From Clostridiales bacterium UBA3678 (GTDB lineage: Bacteria; Bacillota; Clostridia; TANB77; CAG-508): 64,000 bases of DNA. How positions within the stretch are numbered: position 1 is the stretch's first letter; every line of letters starts with the position of its first letter. The notes below the pieces were generated by a model. It was not told the origin of the DNA. It was given only the letters and a program-made list of their open reading frames with translations, and did not search any database. Location: positions 41,324 through 105,323 of the forward strand of contig DFJF01000006.1 in NCBI GenBank assembly GCA_002372935.1, read 5' to 3'. Positions 9,123 through 18,382 of this stretch are shown here, one piece after another. The position numbers and the translations under genes were made by a program.

Positions 9123-9151
9123 TTGATTTTAGAAAAAAAATGTTGTAAAAT
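9123..9151 (+). promoter_or_regulatory. Promoter of the Tad-like pilus operon
   Basis: TTGATT (9123-9128), 17-base spacer containing TTAGAA and TGTT, TAAAAT (9146-9151). Nearly the same hexamers and spacer occur at 32458-32486. Confidence 0.65.
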
Positions 9152-9187
9152 TAAATAGAATATAAAAATATCGAGGAGGAATTCAAT

Positions 9188-10360
9188 ATGGCAACCAATC
9201 CAATGCAAAGAAAATCAAGAATATCATTTTTATTAGGAATGTTATTAATGCTGATAATAGCAGCATTAGTAATAGCATTATTATATATGAAAATACAAGA
9301 GAAAGAAAAAGAAATAAAAACTTATCAGCAATCAACATTATATGCTTATGTTCTAAGCCAGGATGTTAAATCAGGACAAGCATTAACACCAGAAATGTTT
9401 TCACTTCAACAAGTTTCTAAATCAGCAGTACCTGCAGATGCTTCAGGAAATATAACAACAATTTTAGAAGCATATAAATTAACTGATAAAGAAGGAAGAC
9501 AAATATATTTAAAGTCAGATGCTAGTGAAAATGCACAATATTATTACTATATGATAGGCAATAAAGAACATCAAATTTATACAGAAGGAAATGTTTTAGC
9601 TACAGCTTTAAAAGCTGGAGATTCGGCTTATTTTTATGCTGGAGACAATAATACAGAAAGAACAGATGTAATAATTTCAGAAAATGCTGTAGTAGCAAAA
9701 GTAGATATGAATAAAAATACAATAATTACTAGAAACCTTATTTCAAGAGGGGGAGAAGCAACTACAAATGATTTAAGAAAGGCAGAATATAATGTTATAG
9801 ATTTGCCAGTTGATTTAGCACCAGATGAATATGTAGATATAAGATTTACATTACCTACAGGAGAAGATTATATAGTTGCATCTAAAAAGCAAGTTTCAAT
9901 ACCAGTAGTAGATGGCGTATATTCAACAGATACAATTCAAATGAAATTAAATGAGAGTGAAATTATGTGTATGTCATGTGCAATAGTAGAAAATTATAAA
10001 ATACCAGGATCAAAATTATATGCAGTAAGATATTCAGATGCAGGAATACAAGATGCTGCAACTACAACATATATTCCAAGTACATCAGTAGTTAATTTGA
10101 TAAAAACTGATCCAAATGTTGTAAATAGTGCAATAAAAGCATTAAGAGAACCAAGAAAACCTGAAATAGACAATGCACTAAATGCAAATAGTGAAGATGC
10201 TTCAGATAATATATCTGAAGGAAGTACAAATAGCAAAGAATCTGCAAAAGAGCAAAGAAAGTTGTATTTACAATCATTGCCTGCAACAACATCTTCAACA
10301 ACAACATCTTCAGCAACTACATCAGCAACTACATCAGCAACAACATCAACATCAAATTAA
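9188..10360 (+). CDS. CpaB/RcpC-like SAF-domain pilus assembly protein
   Basis: 390 aa, first gene of the Tad-like operon. An N-terminal membrane anchor (about residues 14-33) is followed by an extracytoplasmic SAF-type domain starting YAYVLSQDVKSGQALTPEMF. It continues through RNLISRGGEA and IDLPVDLAPDEYVDIRFTLPTGEDYIVAS, the pattern of CpaB/FlgA-like proteins. The C-terminal 50 residues are a low-complexity Ser/Thr/Ala tail built from repeated ACATC-type codons. In Tad systems CpaB works at the outer part of the pilus base; a monoderm has no outer membrane, so here it probably acts in the wall. Start supported by GAGGAGG. Confidence 0.75.
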   Translation: MATNPMQRKSRISFLLGMLLMLIIAALVIALLYMKIQEKEKEIKTYQQSTLYAYVLSQDVKSGQALTPEMFSLQQVSKSAVPADASGNITTILEAYKLTDKEGRQIYLKSDASENAQYYYYMIGNKEHQIYTEGNVLATALKAGDSAYFYAGDNNTERTDVIISENAVVAKVDMNKNTIITRNLISRGGEATTNDLRKAEYNVIDLPVDLAPDEYVDIRFTLPTGEDYIVASKKQVSIPVVDGVYSTDTIQMKLNESEIMCMSCAIVENYKIPGSKLYAVRYSDAGIQDAATTTYIPSTSVVNLIKTDPNVVNSAIKALREPRKPEIDNALNANSEDASDNISEGSTNSKESAKEQRKLYLQSLPATTSSTTTSSATTSATTSATTSTSN

Positions 10361-10381
10361 TGTTTAAGAAGGGATTTATCT

Positions 10382-11074
10382 ATGAAAAAAATAGGATTTA
10401 TAGGCGGAGCGGACAAAACAAATTTAATAATGTATATTGCCAAAGTTCTAGAAGATTTAAATAAAAAGGTAATAGTAGCTGATACTACATTAATGCAAAA
10501 AACTAAATATGTAGTACCAACATTAGATCCTACAAAATCATATATTACAGATTACCAAAATGTAGATTATGCAATTGGATTTGAAAGCATAAGTGATATA
10601 GGACAATATCTAGGTGTGAAAAATACAAATTCAACAGAAACTTGGCCATATGATTATATGATTATTGATATAGATAGTGCATCTGCAATAGAAAATTTTG
10701 AAATTGATGATGGTTTAGATAATTATTTTGTAACCACTTTTGATATATATTCTTTAAAAAGGGGAATGGAAATATTAAAAAACCTTCCATCTACAATGAC
10801 AATGTCTAAAATTTTAATGAATTACAACATAAAAAAAGATGATGAAGAATATCTATTGTATTTATCAGCAGACACAAAAGCAATTTGGAATGATTTTAGT
10901 CTATATATTCCAATACTAGATGAAAATGAGCAACTTATGGAAGAAAATCAAAGAGTATATAGACCAAGATTAAAAAAATTAATTCCAGAATATCAAGATG
11001 GAATTATATATATTGTTCAAAATATCATTAAAGAACAGAGTGTAAGTAGAATAAGAAAGATGATTAAGGAGTAG
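10382..11074 (+). CDS. ParA/MinD-like (TadZ/CpaE-like) protein with eroded P-loop
   Basis: 230 aa. The fold follows the MinD/ParA pattern: an N-terminal beta strand and P-loop region KKIGFIGGADKTNLIMYIAK, a deviant Walker A (GGADKTN instead of KGGxGKT), VIVADTT, and a Walker-B-like YDYMIIDIDSAS at about residues 90-101. TadZ/CpaE proteins localise the pilus ATPase, and some have lost ATPase activity. It sits 21 bases after the CpaB-like gene and 11 before a second, different ParA-like gene. ATP binding may be weak or absent. Confidence 0.65.
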   Translation: MKKIGFIGGADKTNLIMYIAKVLEDLNKKVIVADTTLMQKTKYVVPTLDPTKSYITDYQNVDYAIGFESISDIGQYLGVKNTNSTETWPYDYMIIDIDSASAIENFEIDDGLDNYFVTTFDIYSLKRGMEILKNLPSTMTMSKILMNYNIKKDDEEYLLYLSADTKAIWNDFSLYIPILDENEQLMEENQRVYRPRLKKLIPEYQDGIIYIVQNIIKEQSVSRIRKMIKE

Positions 11075-11085
11075 AGGTGAAAAAA

Positions 11086-11931
11086 ATGGCTGTAATTACA
11101 TTTTATACAAGTTGTGAAGATCAAACAGGAAATACTACTTCAGCATTAGCTCTTGCAACATATTTAGGAATAGTACAGAATAAAAAAATATTATATATTT
11201 CTACTGCCTTTAATGATAATACAATAAGAAATGCAATGTGGGAAAAAAGAGTAATAAGAAGATCTGGACTATTTGGTCCAAACACAGCTAATGATGCTAT
11301 GAATGATAATGGTATTGAAGGACTTGACAGAATAATTAGAAGTAATAGAATTTCTTCAAGTATAGTAACAGATTATACAAGAGTAGCATTAACAGGAAGA
11401 TTAGAATTTTTGCTTGGATACAAAGGAGAAATTAAGCAATATAAAGAAATACAAAATCAGTATTCACAAATAGTTGCTATTTCTGCACAGTATTATGATA
11501 ATGTTATAGTTGATATAGATAGAGGTTTGGAGGAAAAAAACAAAATAGAAATTTTAAATATTTCTGATATAGTTATAGCTATGACAACTCAAAAGTTAGA
11601 AAATATTAATAAATTAGCTGAATCTATTGAAAATGGCAATATATTAAAAGATACAAATACATTAATTACTATAGGAAACTATGATTATAATTCTAAATAT
11701 AATGCTAAAAACATATCAAGATCATATTTAAAAAGAAAAAAAATAATAAACACAATTCCACATAATACCTTATTATTAGAAGCAGAACAAGAGGGGCAAG
11801 TTATAGATTTATTTATTAAATTACTAGGTTTAAAGGGAAAAGATGAAAATACTTTCTTTTTAGATGAAATAAAAAGATTAAGTACATCTATAGAAGATAC
11901 ATATATGATGATTCAAAAAATGAGAAGATAA
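11086..11931 (+). CDS. Second ParA/MinD-like (TadZ-like) protein with altered P-loop
   Basis: 281 aa from ATG at 11086, six bases after a GAGGTG site; a GTG at 11077 is in frame but overlaps that site. The N-terminus MAVITFYTSCEDQTGNTTSALALATYL occupies the place of KGGxGKTT, with the catalytic Lys replaced by Asn in GNTT. The Walker-B-like segment is YYDNVIVDIDRG, and SDIVIAMTTQKLENINKL resembles the MinD 'vvtP' strand. It is a diverged sibling of the preceding gene. I infer that the two form a heterodimer placing the TadA ATPase at the membrane. Confidence 0.6.
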   Translation: MAVITFYTSCEDQTGNTTSALALATYLGIVQNKKILYISTAFNDNTIRNAMWEKRVIRRSGLFGPNTANDAMNDNGIEGLDRIIRSNRISSSIVTDYTRVALTGRLEFLLGYKGEIKQYKEIQNQYSQIVAISAQYYDNVIVDIDRGLEEKNKIEILNISDIVIAMTTQKLENINKLAESIENGNILKDTNTLITIGNYDYNSKYNAKNISRSYLKRKKIINTIPHNTLLLEAEQEGQVIDLFIKLLGLKGKDENTFFLDEIKRLSTSIEDTYMMIQKMRR

Positions 11932-11956
11932 AAAAATATTGAAAGGAAGTTCGGAA

Positions 11957-13957
11957 ATGTCAATATTTAATTTAATGGCAATAATAGCCATTTTGGTTTT
12001 GGCTATATTTTGCATAAGAGCATATACTAAATCAAAGAAAAATGCTGAGGTTGTACAAACAGTTGATGTTGATGATCAAACATATACATTAGAAAAAATG
12101 ATTGAATATGTAAAAAAAAGACTTGATGAAATAACAAAAATCAACTTGTATGATATTGGTCTTTCTGAAGAAGAGTTAAAAAGAAGAAAAAATAAAAAAT
12201 ACGAGTTAAAGAAGGCCTTAAAAGGATGTACATATGGTGACGTTAATGATAAAAAATATGTAAAAGAACTTATTTATGATTTATTGGCAAAAGAATATGG
12301 AGTTGATGAAATAAATATATCAAAAGCAATACCTTTTGACATACCATCAATGCTTACACCACAAGATAAGTTCGACATTATCTTATATATTTATAAAAAA
12401 GAGTATGGTTATGAGGCACTATCAGAAATAATTAATAAGTATAAATTAGATTCTCTAAAATATTTACAAGGAGAAACGAAACCTTGTTATGTTATTACAG
12501 ATGAAGAAATAGAAGATATTTATGAAAAAGAAAATATTGCATTATCTTTTGCTGATAAATTAAGTGTTGTTGTACAAAGGATATATCAAAAATATAAAGG
12601 ATATAGTAGTATAGATGAAATAAGAGACATGAATATAGATGGTGTATCTGGTGGTGTATCTGGTTTACCAGAGAGTTTTTTGAGCCAGGTTGCACAAACA
12701 GATGGTGGAGATTATCTAGCACAGGTACAAGAACACAAAGTACAAAGAGCTTGTGATAGTATTTGGATATTTTTCCATGGTAAATCAATAAGACTTGCAT
12801 TTTTAACTTTTGGAACAGAAGCAGAATTAAAACGTGTATGCCAGAATATATATAAATACAATAATCCAGGACAGTTATCAGATACAAATGGTTATAAAAT
12901 CAATGAAATGAAAGATGGATCTCGTGTAGTTGTTGTTAGACCTAGTATGTCAGAAACATGGGCATTTTTCGTAAGAAAATTCGATGTAAAGAGAGCTACT
13001 GTAGAACAATGGACAGGAGATACACCAGGAAAAGAAGAAGTAATAGAGTTATTAAAATATTTAGTAAAAGGTGCAAGAATAACATCAATAACTGGTGAGC
13101 AGGGTTGTGGTAAAACAACACTACTTATGGGTATGATAGAAAACATATATGATACTATGAACTTACGTATTACAGAAACTGCATTTGAGTTACACTTAAG
13201 AAAAGTTTATCCAACAAGAAACATTTTGTCAATGCGTGAGACAGATACAATTTCTGGACAGGAAATCTTGGATGTTCAGAAAAAGACAGATGGTTCTGTT
13301 AATATCATAGGTGAGGTTGCAACAGACCCCGTAGCATCATGGATGATTCAATCTGCACAGGTTGCATCTAAATTTACATTATTTACTCACCATGCTAAAA
13401 CATTCCCAGATTTGGTTACAGCACTTAGAAACTCAATGCTTAGAGCTGGAGTTTTCAAAAACGAAAAAACAGCAGAAGAACAGGTTGTACAAGTTTTAAA
13501 CTTTGATATTCATTTAGCAAAGGACTTTAGAGGAAAAAGATATGTAGAAAGAGTTACAGAATGTATTCCAATAAAAAGGCAAGATGAATATACAGATAAT
13601 TATAAAAAAGAAAAGACATTAGAAGGAAAATTTGATTATTTCTTTGATAATGCAACACAATATTTTAGAAAAATTACAGATGCTAAATTATATGATTATA
13701 GAAATATATTAGAGTATATTGATGGAGAATATGTAATTACAAATAAAATATCAGATACAAATATAAAAGAAATGAGACTTAATATGGATGAAACTGATGC
13801 AGTAGAATTTGATCAATTTGTAGAAGAACATTGGGGAAAAGCTGCAGTATTTAATACAGAACAATATAAAGAAAAGGTAAAAGAAAAAGTAAGAGAAGCA
13901 AGAAAAGCAGGAACAAAGAAACCTAAAACAGGAAGAAATCTTGCAACAGAACAATAA
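11957..13957 (+). CDS. TadA/CpaF-family secretion ATPase with N-terminal membrane anchor
   Basis: 666 aa from ATG at 11957 (AAAGGAAG upstream; an in-frame TTG at 11939 is less likely). The C-terminal two thirds is a type II/IV secretion ATPase: Walker A GEQGCGKTTLLMG near residue 380, the Asp-box/Walker-B region NIIGEVATDPVASWMIQSAQ near 445, and a His box FTHHAKTFPDLVTAL. The usual GEVRG arginine is missing (GEVAT). The N-terminus has a hydrophobic segment (about residues 3-20), so the ATPase appears membrane-tethered, unlike normally soluble CpaF/TadA. It powers assembly of the pilins encoded downstream. Confidence 0.85.
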   Translation: MSIFNLMAIIAILVLAIFCIRAYTKSKKNAEVVQTVDVDDQTYTLEKMIEYVKKRLDEITKINLYDIGLSEEELKRRKNKKYELKKALKGCTYGDVNDKKYVKELIYDLLAKEYGVDEINISKAIPFDIPSMLTPQDKFDIILYIYKKEYGYEALSEIINKYKLDSLKYLQGETKPCYVITDEEIEDIYEKENIALSFADKLSVVVQRIYQKYKGYSSIDEIRDMNIDGVSGGVSGLPESFLSQVAQTDGGDYLAQVQEHKVQRACDSIWIFFHGKSIRLAFLTFGTEAELKRVCQNIYKYNNPGQLSDTNGYKINEMKDGSRVVVVRPSMSETWAFFVRKFDVKRATVEQWTGDTPGKEEVIELLKYLVKGARITSITGEQGCGKTTLLMGMIENIYDTMNLRITETAFELHLRKVYPTRNILSMRETDTISGQEILDVQKKTDGSVNIIGEVATDPVASWMIQSAQVASKFTLFTHHAKTFPDLVTALRNSMLRAGVFKNEKTAEEQVVQVLNFDIHLAKDFRGKRYVERVTECIPIKRQDEYTDNYKKEKTLEGKFDYFFDNATQYFRKITDAKLYDYRNILEYIDGEYVITNKISDTNIKEMRLNMDETDAVEFDQFVEEHWGKAAVFNTEQYKEKVKEKVREARKAGTKKPKTGRNLATEQ

Positions 13958-13988
13958 TAAAACATACTGACAAAAGGAGGTGCGAATT

Positions 13989-16070
13989 TTGACAACACAA
14001 TTTCTAATGTATATTTTATATGGTACAATGGCATTATTTCTAATTATAGTTATTGCCTATTTATTATTAAGAAGAAGAATGGGCAAATCAGAATATCAAC
14101 AAATTAGAAAATTAAGACAAGGAACAGAAGTAAATAAATTTTCAACGGAAATTTTATACCAAAAACTATATATTACATATTCAAAAATACCATATATAAA
14201 AACATATATACATAAATTAAGACGTAGATTAGAAATAATTGATGTTGATGATGAATACGCAACCAGAAGAGATTCAGCTAAAATACTAACAAAAGTTTTG
14301 TTAATTCTATTTCCAATTGTAATTTTATCAATAATTGCAACACATACAAATTATTTGCTTATGTCAATAATTTTAATATTTGAATTATTTATGATAGATG
14401 CATTTATTGATGGTAGTGTAGATTCAATGGATAATAATCTGCTTAAAGAACAACTAGATTTCTTTGCAGAAATAAGACACGCATATCATGAGTTCAATAT
14501 GGTTGAAGAGGCTATTTATCAGATTTCTCAAGATGATGAAAAAGCAATTTCAAGACAGGGTGAGAAAATATATGAGGTTTTAATTGCAAATGACCCTGAA
14601 ACAGAGCTTGAAAAATATTATGATATTGCTCCAAATCCATTTTTAAAAGAATTTGCAGGAATTTCTTATTTAACAAAAGAGTTTGGTGATAGAAAAGTTG
14701 ACAATGCTTCATTATATTTAAAAAATGTTAATAACATTACAGAAGAAATGCAAATAGAAATTCTAAAAAGAGACAAAATAGACTATGTATTTCAGAGTTT
14801 ATCAATTATATCAATAGTGCCAGTTCTTTTCTTAGAACCATTAAAAAAGTGGAGTGTTGGTAACTTTAGCTTTACTCAAAGCTTTTATGAAGGAAAAGGT
14901 GGAATGCTTGTTCAAATTTTAGTAATATTGCTTACAATAATTTGTTATATAATGCTTAGAAAAGTAAAAAATAATGGTTCAACAGATAGACAAGCGACAA
15001 ACCAGGAAAATCCATGGCAATCAAAAATATATAAAAATCCGATTGGCAAAAGAATAGTAAATATGTTTATGCCAAAAGATGGTACAAAAGAATATTTAAA
15101 GGTACAAAAGTTGTTAAAAGATTCAGCTTCAAAGCTGAAGATAGAATGGTTGTATGTAAATAGAATAACATATGCAATATTGGTATTTGCTATTTCTATG
15201 TTTTTAATGATTGCTTTACATAGAGTGGCGATAAATTGGGTATTTACAGAACCGACCACAGACTATGACTTAATTGGTGGATTAACAGATAGAGAAAAAT
15301 TAGAAGCAGAAGCACTTACAAAGAGTGATAATCAATTTTTGTATATATTCCAAGGTAAACTTAAGACTACAAAAGACGAAATAGAAAAAGAAGTTAGAAA
15401 ATCAGATGACTATGTAGAGGCAACAGATGAAGAAATAGCTACTGCAGTAGATAGAATTTATAAAAAGTTACAGACAATAAATTCAGAATTTTTACGTCCA
15501 TTCGAGGTTTTAATAGCATTGGTATTTATGATTATAGGTTATATGGCACCAATTTGGATTTTATATTTCCAATATAAGATACGTTTGATGGAAATGGAAG
15601 ATGAAGTAATGCAATTCCAAACAATTATATTAATGCTTATGAGAATAGAAAGAATGAATGTTGAAATTATACTTGAATGGCTTGAAAGATATTCAGATAT
15701 TTTTAGAGAACCAATTAGTAAATGTGTTAACAACTACGAAGCCGGAGCATGGGAAGCCTTGGAAGTTTTAAGAACAGATACAAATTATCCATTATTTATA
15801 AGAATAGTAGAAAGTTTGCAAGCTGCAGTAGAAAAAATTCCAATTATTGATGCATTTGATGAATTAGATTCGGAAAGAGAATATTATCAAGACAAGCGTA
15901 AAGAAACAAATGAAAGATTAATTGCTAGAAAGGCTAGAATTGGTAAGATAATTGGATTTGCACCAATGGTTGTAATGTTTGTTGGTTACTTGATTATTCC
16001 ACTTGTATTTATTGGATTAACAGCAATGAATAGTTCAATGTCAAGTATGTCTGCAACAGCAACTACTTAA
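13989..16070 (+). CDS. Fused TadB-TadC-like inner-membrane platform protein
   Basis: 693 aa from a TTG at 13989, eight bases after AAAGGAGG; the GTG at 13980 overlaps the ribosome site. Two type II secretion F-like halves are visible. The first has helices near residues 7-28, 100-135 and 255-330, with the cytoplasmic motif LDFFAEIRHAYHEFNMVEEAIYQIS. The second has helices near 385-410, 500-530 and 655-685, with the motif QTIILMLMRIERMNVEIILEWLERY. TadB and TadC are separate genes in classical Tad loci; here they are one polypeptide forming the membrane platform that TadA drives. Confidence 0.75.
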   Translation: MTTQFLMYILYGTMALFLIIVIAYLLLRRRMGKSEYQQIRKLRQGTEVNKFSTEILYQKLYITYSKIPYIKTYIHKLRRRLEIIDVDDEYATRRDSAKILTKVLLILFPIVILSIIATHTNYLLMSIILIFELFMIDAFIDGSVDSMDNNLLKEQLDFFAEIRHAYHEFNMVEEAIYQISQDDEKAISRQGEKIYEVLIANDPETELEKYYDIAPNPFLKEFAGISYLTKEFGDRKVDNASLYLKNVNNITEEMQIEILKRDKIDYVFQSLSIISIVPVLFLEPLKKWSVGNFSFTQSFYEGKGGMLVQILVILLTIICYIMLRKVKNNGSTDRQATNQENPWQSKIYKNPIGKRIVNMFMPKDGTKEYLKVQKLLKDSASKLKIEWLYVNRITYAILVFAISMFLMIALHRVAINWVFTEPTTDYDLIGGLTDREKLEAEALTKSDNQFLYIFQGKLKTTKDEIEKEVRKSDDYVEATDEEIATAVDRIYKKLQTINSEFLRPFEVLIALVFMIIGYMAPIWILYFQYKIRLMEMEDEVMQFQTIILMLMRIERMNVEIILEWLERYSDIFREPISKCVNNYEAGAWEALEVLRTDTNYPLFIRIVESLQAAVEKIPIIDAFDELDSEREYYQDKRKETNERLIARKARIGKIIGFAPMVVMFVGYLIIPLVFIGLTAMNSSMSSMSATATT

Positions 16071-16084
16071 AAGGGGGATAACTT

Positions 16085-16909
16085 ATGGAAAATGCATCAA
16101 AAGCATTAATTATTGCAGGAGGAATCCTACTTACTATGGCAATAGTTGGATTAGTTATTTTTGCATGGAATAGATTTTCGGATTATTATAAAAATGATGA
16201 TAATTTAGCTGAAATAGATGATCTTACAAAATTTAATTTACAATTTACAAACTATCAAAGAGATGATATTCATGGTTATGAACTAGTTTCTCTTGCAAAT
16301 AAGGTTTTTGACTATAACACACGTAGATCAAATGCAATAGGAAACAAAAGTAATGAATGGTATAATGCTATAACGATGACTATTGATTTTAAAGGTATGC
16401 AAAATAAATTTAGATATAGCAATGATCTTACATCAAGAGAGTTATTATTTAAAAATGGTATATATTCCAATAATGGAATTGATAACTTTATACATACGGC
16501 AACAGGCATTGAGGAAGTATATGGAGGAGCTGATACAGCAACGAAACTTGCCAAAAGTATTGATTCACTAATATTAACACAAGATCAAATTGATTATAAC
16601 CAAAATTACAAAAAAATGTCACCGGCTAACTCAAAATGGAAAGCGGTTCAAGATTATATTTCTATATCTAAGGATAAATCTATATTAGGTGGCAAAAAAA
16701 TAAATGAAACTATAAGTGAATATGAAATAAATAATATATATTCTAATATGCAAAGAAAATTAACAAATGATGCTAGTATTATGAAATATTATGAATATTA
16801 TCAATTTAAAAGAGGAATTTTCAAATGTACTAGTACTGACATAACTTATGACCAATCTACAGGCCGTGTTTCAACAATTAAATTTACATTTACAGGAAAG
16901 ATTGAATAA
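16085..16909 (+). CDS. MENASK-family pilin-like protein, long member
   Basis: 274 aa. It begins MENASKALIIAGGILLTMAI, a six-residue polar leader then one hydrophobic helix, like a pilin without the usual Gly-Phe prepilin cleavage site. After the helix it has the array motif (D/E)-x2-FN-x-(K/Q)-F-x2-Y (here KFNLQFTNYQRDD) and ELVSLANKVFDYN. Near the C-terminus are FKCTSTDITYDQ and GRVSTIKFTFTG, also shared with the neighbours. A roughly 130-residue insertion makes it twice as long as its siblings. Likely a major or specialised subunit of the Tad-like fibre. Ribosome site AAAGGGGGAT. Confidence 0.65.
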   Translation: MENASKALIIAGGILLTMAIVGLVIFAWNRFSDYYKNDDNLAEIDDLTKFNLQFTNYQRDDIHGYELVSLANKVFDYNTRRSNAIGNKSNEWYNAITMTIDFKGMQNKFRYSNDLTSRELLFKNGIYSNNGIDNFIHTATGIEEVYGGADTATKLAKSIDSLILTQDQIDYNQNYKKMSPANSKWKAVQDYISISKDKSILGGKKINETISEYEINNIYSNMQRKLTNDASIMKYYEYYQFKRGIFKCTSTDITYDQSTGRVSTIKFTFTGKIE

Positions 16910-16920
16910 AGGAGTAGAAT

Positions 16921-17340
16921 ATGGAAAATGCATCAAAAGCAATCTTAATTGCAGGAGGAGTATTATTAATGATAATGGCTTTTTCATTTGCAATGTATTT
17001 ATTTAGAGGCATAGGAGAATCTACATCAGAATATTATGAACAGCTTGAACAATCAGATATTGATCAGTTTAACCAGAAATTTACCAAATATGAAAGAAAA
17101 AATGATTTAACAATTCAAGATGTAGTTTCAATAGTAAATTTAGCTAAAGACAACAACCAAGCTGAAAAAATGCCTGTAAAAGTTAAAGTTACATTAGGAA
17201 CAAATGAATTGCAAAACAAAAGTGAAAATGATTTGAACAGTTTATTAGCTGAAAATGCTGATCCTAATATTCGTTTTAAATGTACAAGAATAGAATATAC
17301 AAATCAATTGGTAAGTAAAGTAGAAATACAATATAACTAA
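16921..17340 (+). CDS. MENASK-family pilin-like protein
   Basis: 139 aa, starting 11 bases after its neighbour, with AAAGGAG upstream. Leader MENASKAILIAGGVLLMIMA, hydrophobic helix to about residue 30, then QFNQKFTKYERKNDLTIQDV and the C-terminal FKCTRIEYTNQLVSKVEIQY. It is a clear paralog of the 274-aa gene before it without that gene's insertion. Exported single-helix subunit; no enzyme motif. Confidence 0.65.
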   Translation: MENASKAILIAGGVLLMIMAFSFAMYLFRGIGESTSEYYEQLEQSDIDQFNQKFTKYERKNDLTIQDVVSIVNLAKDNNQAEKMPVKVKVTLGTNELQNKSENDLNSLLAENADPNIRFKCTRIEYTNQLVSKVEIQYN

Positions 17341-17344
17341 ATTG

Positions 17345-17373
17345 TTGACAATTTGAATTCTAAATGTTATTAT
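17345..17373 (+). promoter_or_regulatory. Internal promoter in the pilin array
   Basis: TTGACA (17345-17350), 17-base spacer, TATTAT (17368-17373), 23 bases before the start of the 145-aa gene. It gives that diverged paralog its own transcription start within the operon. Confidence 0.6.
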
Positions 17374-17396
17374 AATATATGAGTTAAGAGGATTTT

Positions 17397-17834
17397 ATGA
17401 AAAAAACAATAGTATTTATTATTAGTACTGTAATGATTATTTGTGTAATAACTGTTTCGAAATTTTATGAATTAAGAGATAGAAAATTGCAAATTGATGA
17501 TTTTAATTTAAAATACGAAAAATATTTAGACAAAGAAATTACAGGAAGAGAAATAGCTACAATAATAAATCAGGCAGTAGATGACAATGAACAAAATTAT
17601 ATAACCAAAGATAAAAATGGAAAATATATTCAAGATGATGAAAAATCAATAAATATAGAAGTTAAAATTACGGAATTTAAAGAAGAACAAATATACGAAA
17701 TGGAAAAGCTTTATAATGGAGGAATGGATGAGTTTGTCAAATACTATGGTTCAATAAATTTTAAGTGCGTACAAATCAGATATAATTCTAAAGGAAGAGT
17801 AAAATACATGTTATTTGAACAAATTCTGTCATAA
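17397..17834 (+). CDS. Diverged pilin-like paralog with a signal-anchor N-terminus
   Basis: 145 aa. The globular part keeps the array pattern: QIDDFNLKYEKYLDKEITGREI, then INFKCVQIRYNSKGRVKYMLF at the C-terminus. The N-terminus, however, is MKKTIVFIISTVMIICVITV with a positively charged start, an ordinary signal anchor rather than MENASK. It has its own promoter and ribosome site (AAGAGGA). It may be a tip, regulatory or immunity-like variant, or a decoupled paralog; function unknown. Confidence 0.6.
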   Translation: MKKTIVFIISTVMIICVITVSKFYELRDRKLQIDDFNLKYEKYLDKEITGREIATIINQAVDDNEQNYITKDKNGKYIQDDEKSINIEVKITEFKEEQIYEMEKLYNGGMDEFVKYYGSINFKCVQIRYNSKGRVKYMLFEQILS

Positions 17835-17915
17835 AAAGTTATTAATGTTACAAATTTATTATTTCATATGATAAATTATTGTAAAATACATATAAAAATA
17901 AAGGAGGAATTTATT

Positions 17916-18356
17916 ATGGAGAACGCTTCAAAAGCATTAATTATAGCAGGAGCAATTTTATTAGCAATAGTACTTATATCTTTGGGATTGGTAGTTGTAC
18001 AAAGAACCAGAAATACAATAGGAAATGCAAATGTTGATCAACAAGAAATTACTTCATTTAACAATCAATTTGAAAGCTATATTGGAGCAAACAAAACTGC
18101 ATCTCAAGTTATATCTTTAGCACAAGCTGTACAAGCTTCAAATGTTTCTGAACAATCAAATGGAACTAAAAGATATATAGAATTTAAGTCAAATGCTACA
18201 TTAAACGGAACTGCTGATGGAACAACATCTAAAGCTGCAACACCACCTGCTGTTCCAATTGGTTCAGTTTCTCAATTATCAAGTGCTGTAAGATATACAA
18301 TTACTATACAATATGACAAAGCTACAGGTTATGTATGTGCAGTAGCATATAAATAG
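17916..18356 (+). CDS. MENASK-family pilin-like protein, strong ribosome site
   Basis: 146 aa from ATG at 17916, eight bases after AAAGGAGG; the frame extends upstream but without a site. Leader MENASKALIIAGAILLAIVL, helix to about residue 30, motif EITSFNNQFESYIGANKTASQV, an Ala/Thr/Ser-rich loop around TADGTTSKAATPPAVP, and a C-terminal TITIQYDKATGYVCAVAYK. The consensus ribosome site and the most regular leader make it the best candidate for the abundant major pilin. Confidence 0.68.
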   Translation: MENASKALIIAGAILLAIVLISLGLVVVQRTRNTIGNANVDQQEITSFNNQFESYIGANKTASQVISLAQAVQASNVSEQSNGTKRYIEFKSNATLNGTADGTTSKAATPPAVPIGSVSQLSSAVRYTITIQYDKATGYVCAVAYK

Positions 18357-18382
18357 ATAAGTATTTGAAAGGAGATATACAA

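Noticed and set aside
10092..10367. Several overlapping frames in the CpaB tail
   Set aside because: They come from the low-complexity ACATCA-type codons of the Ser/Thr tail.
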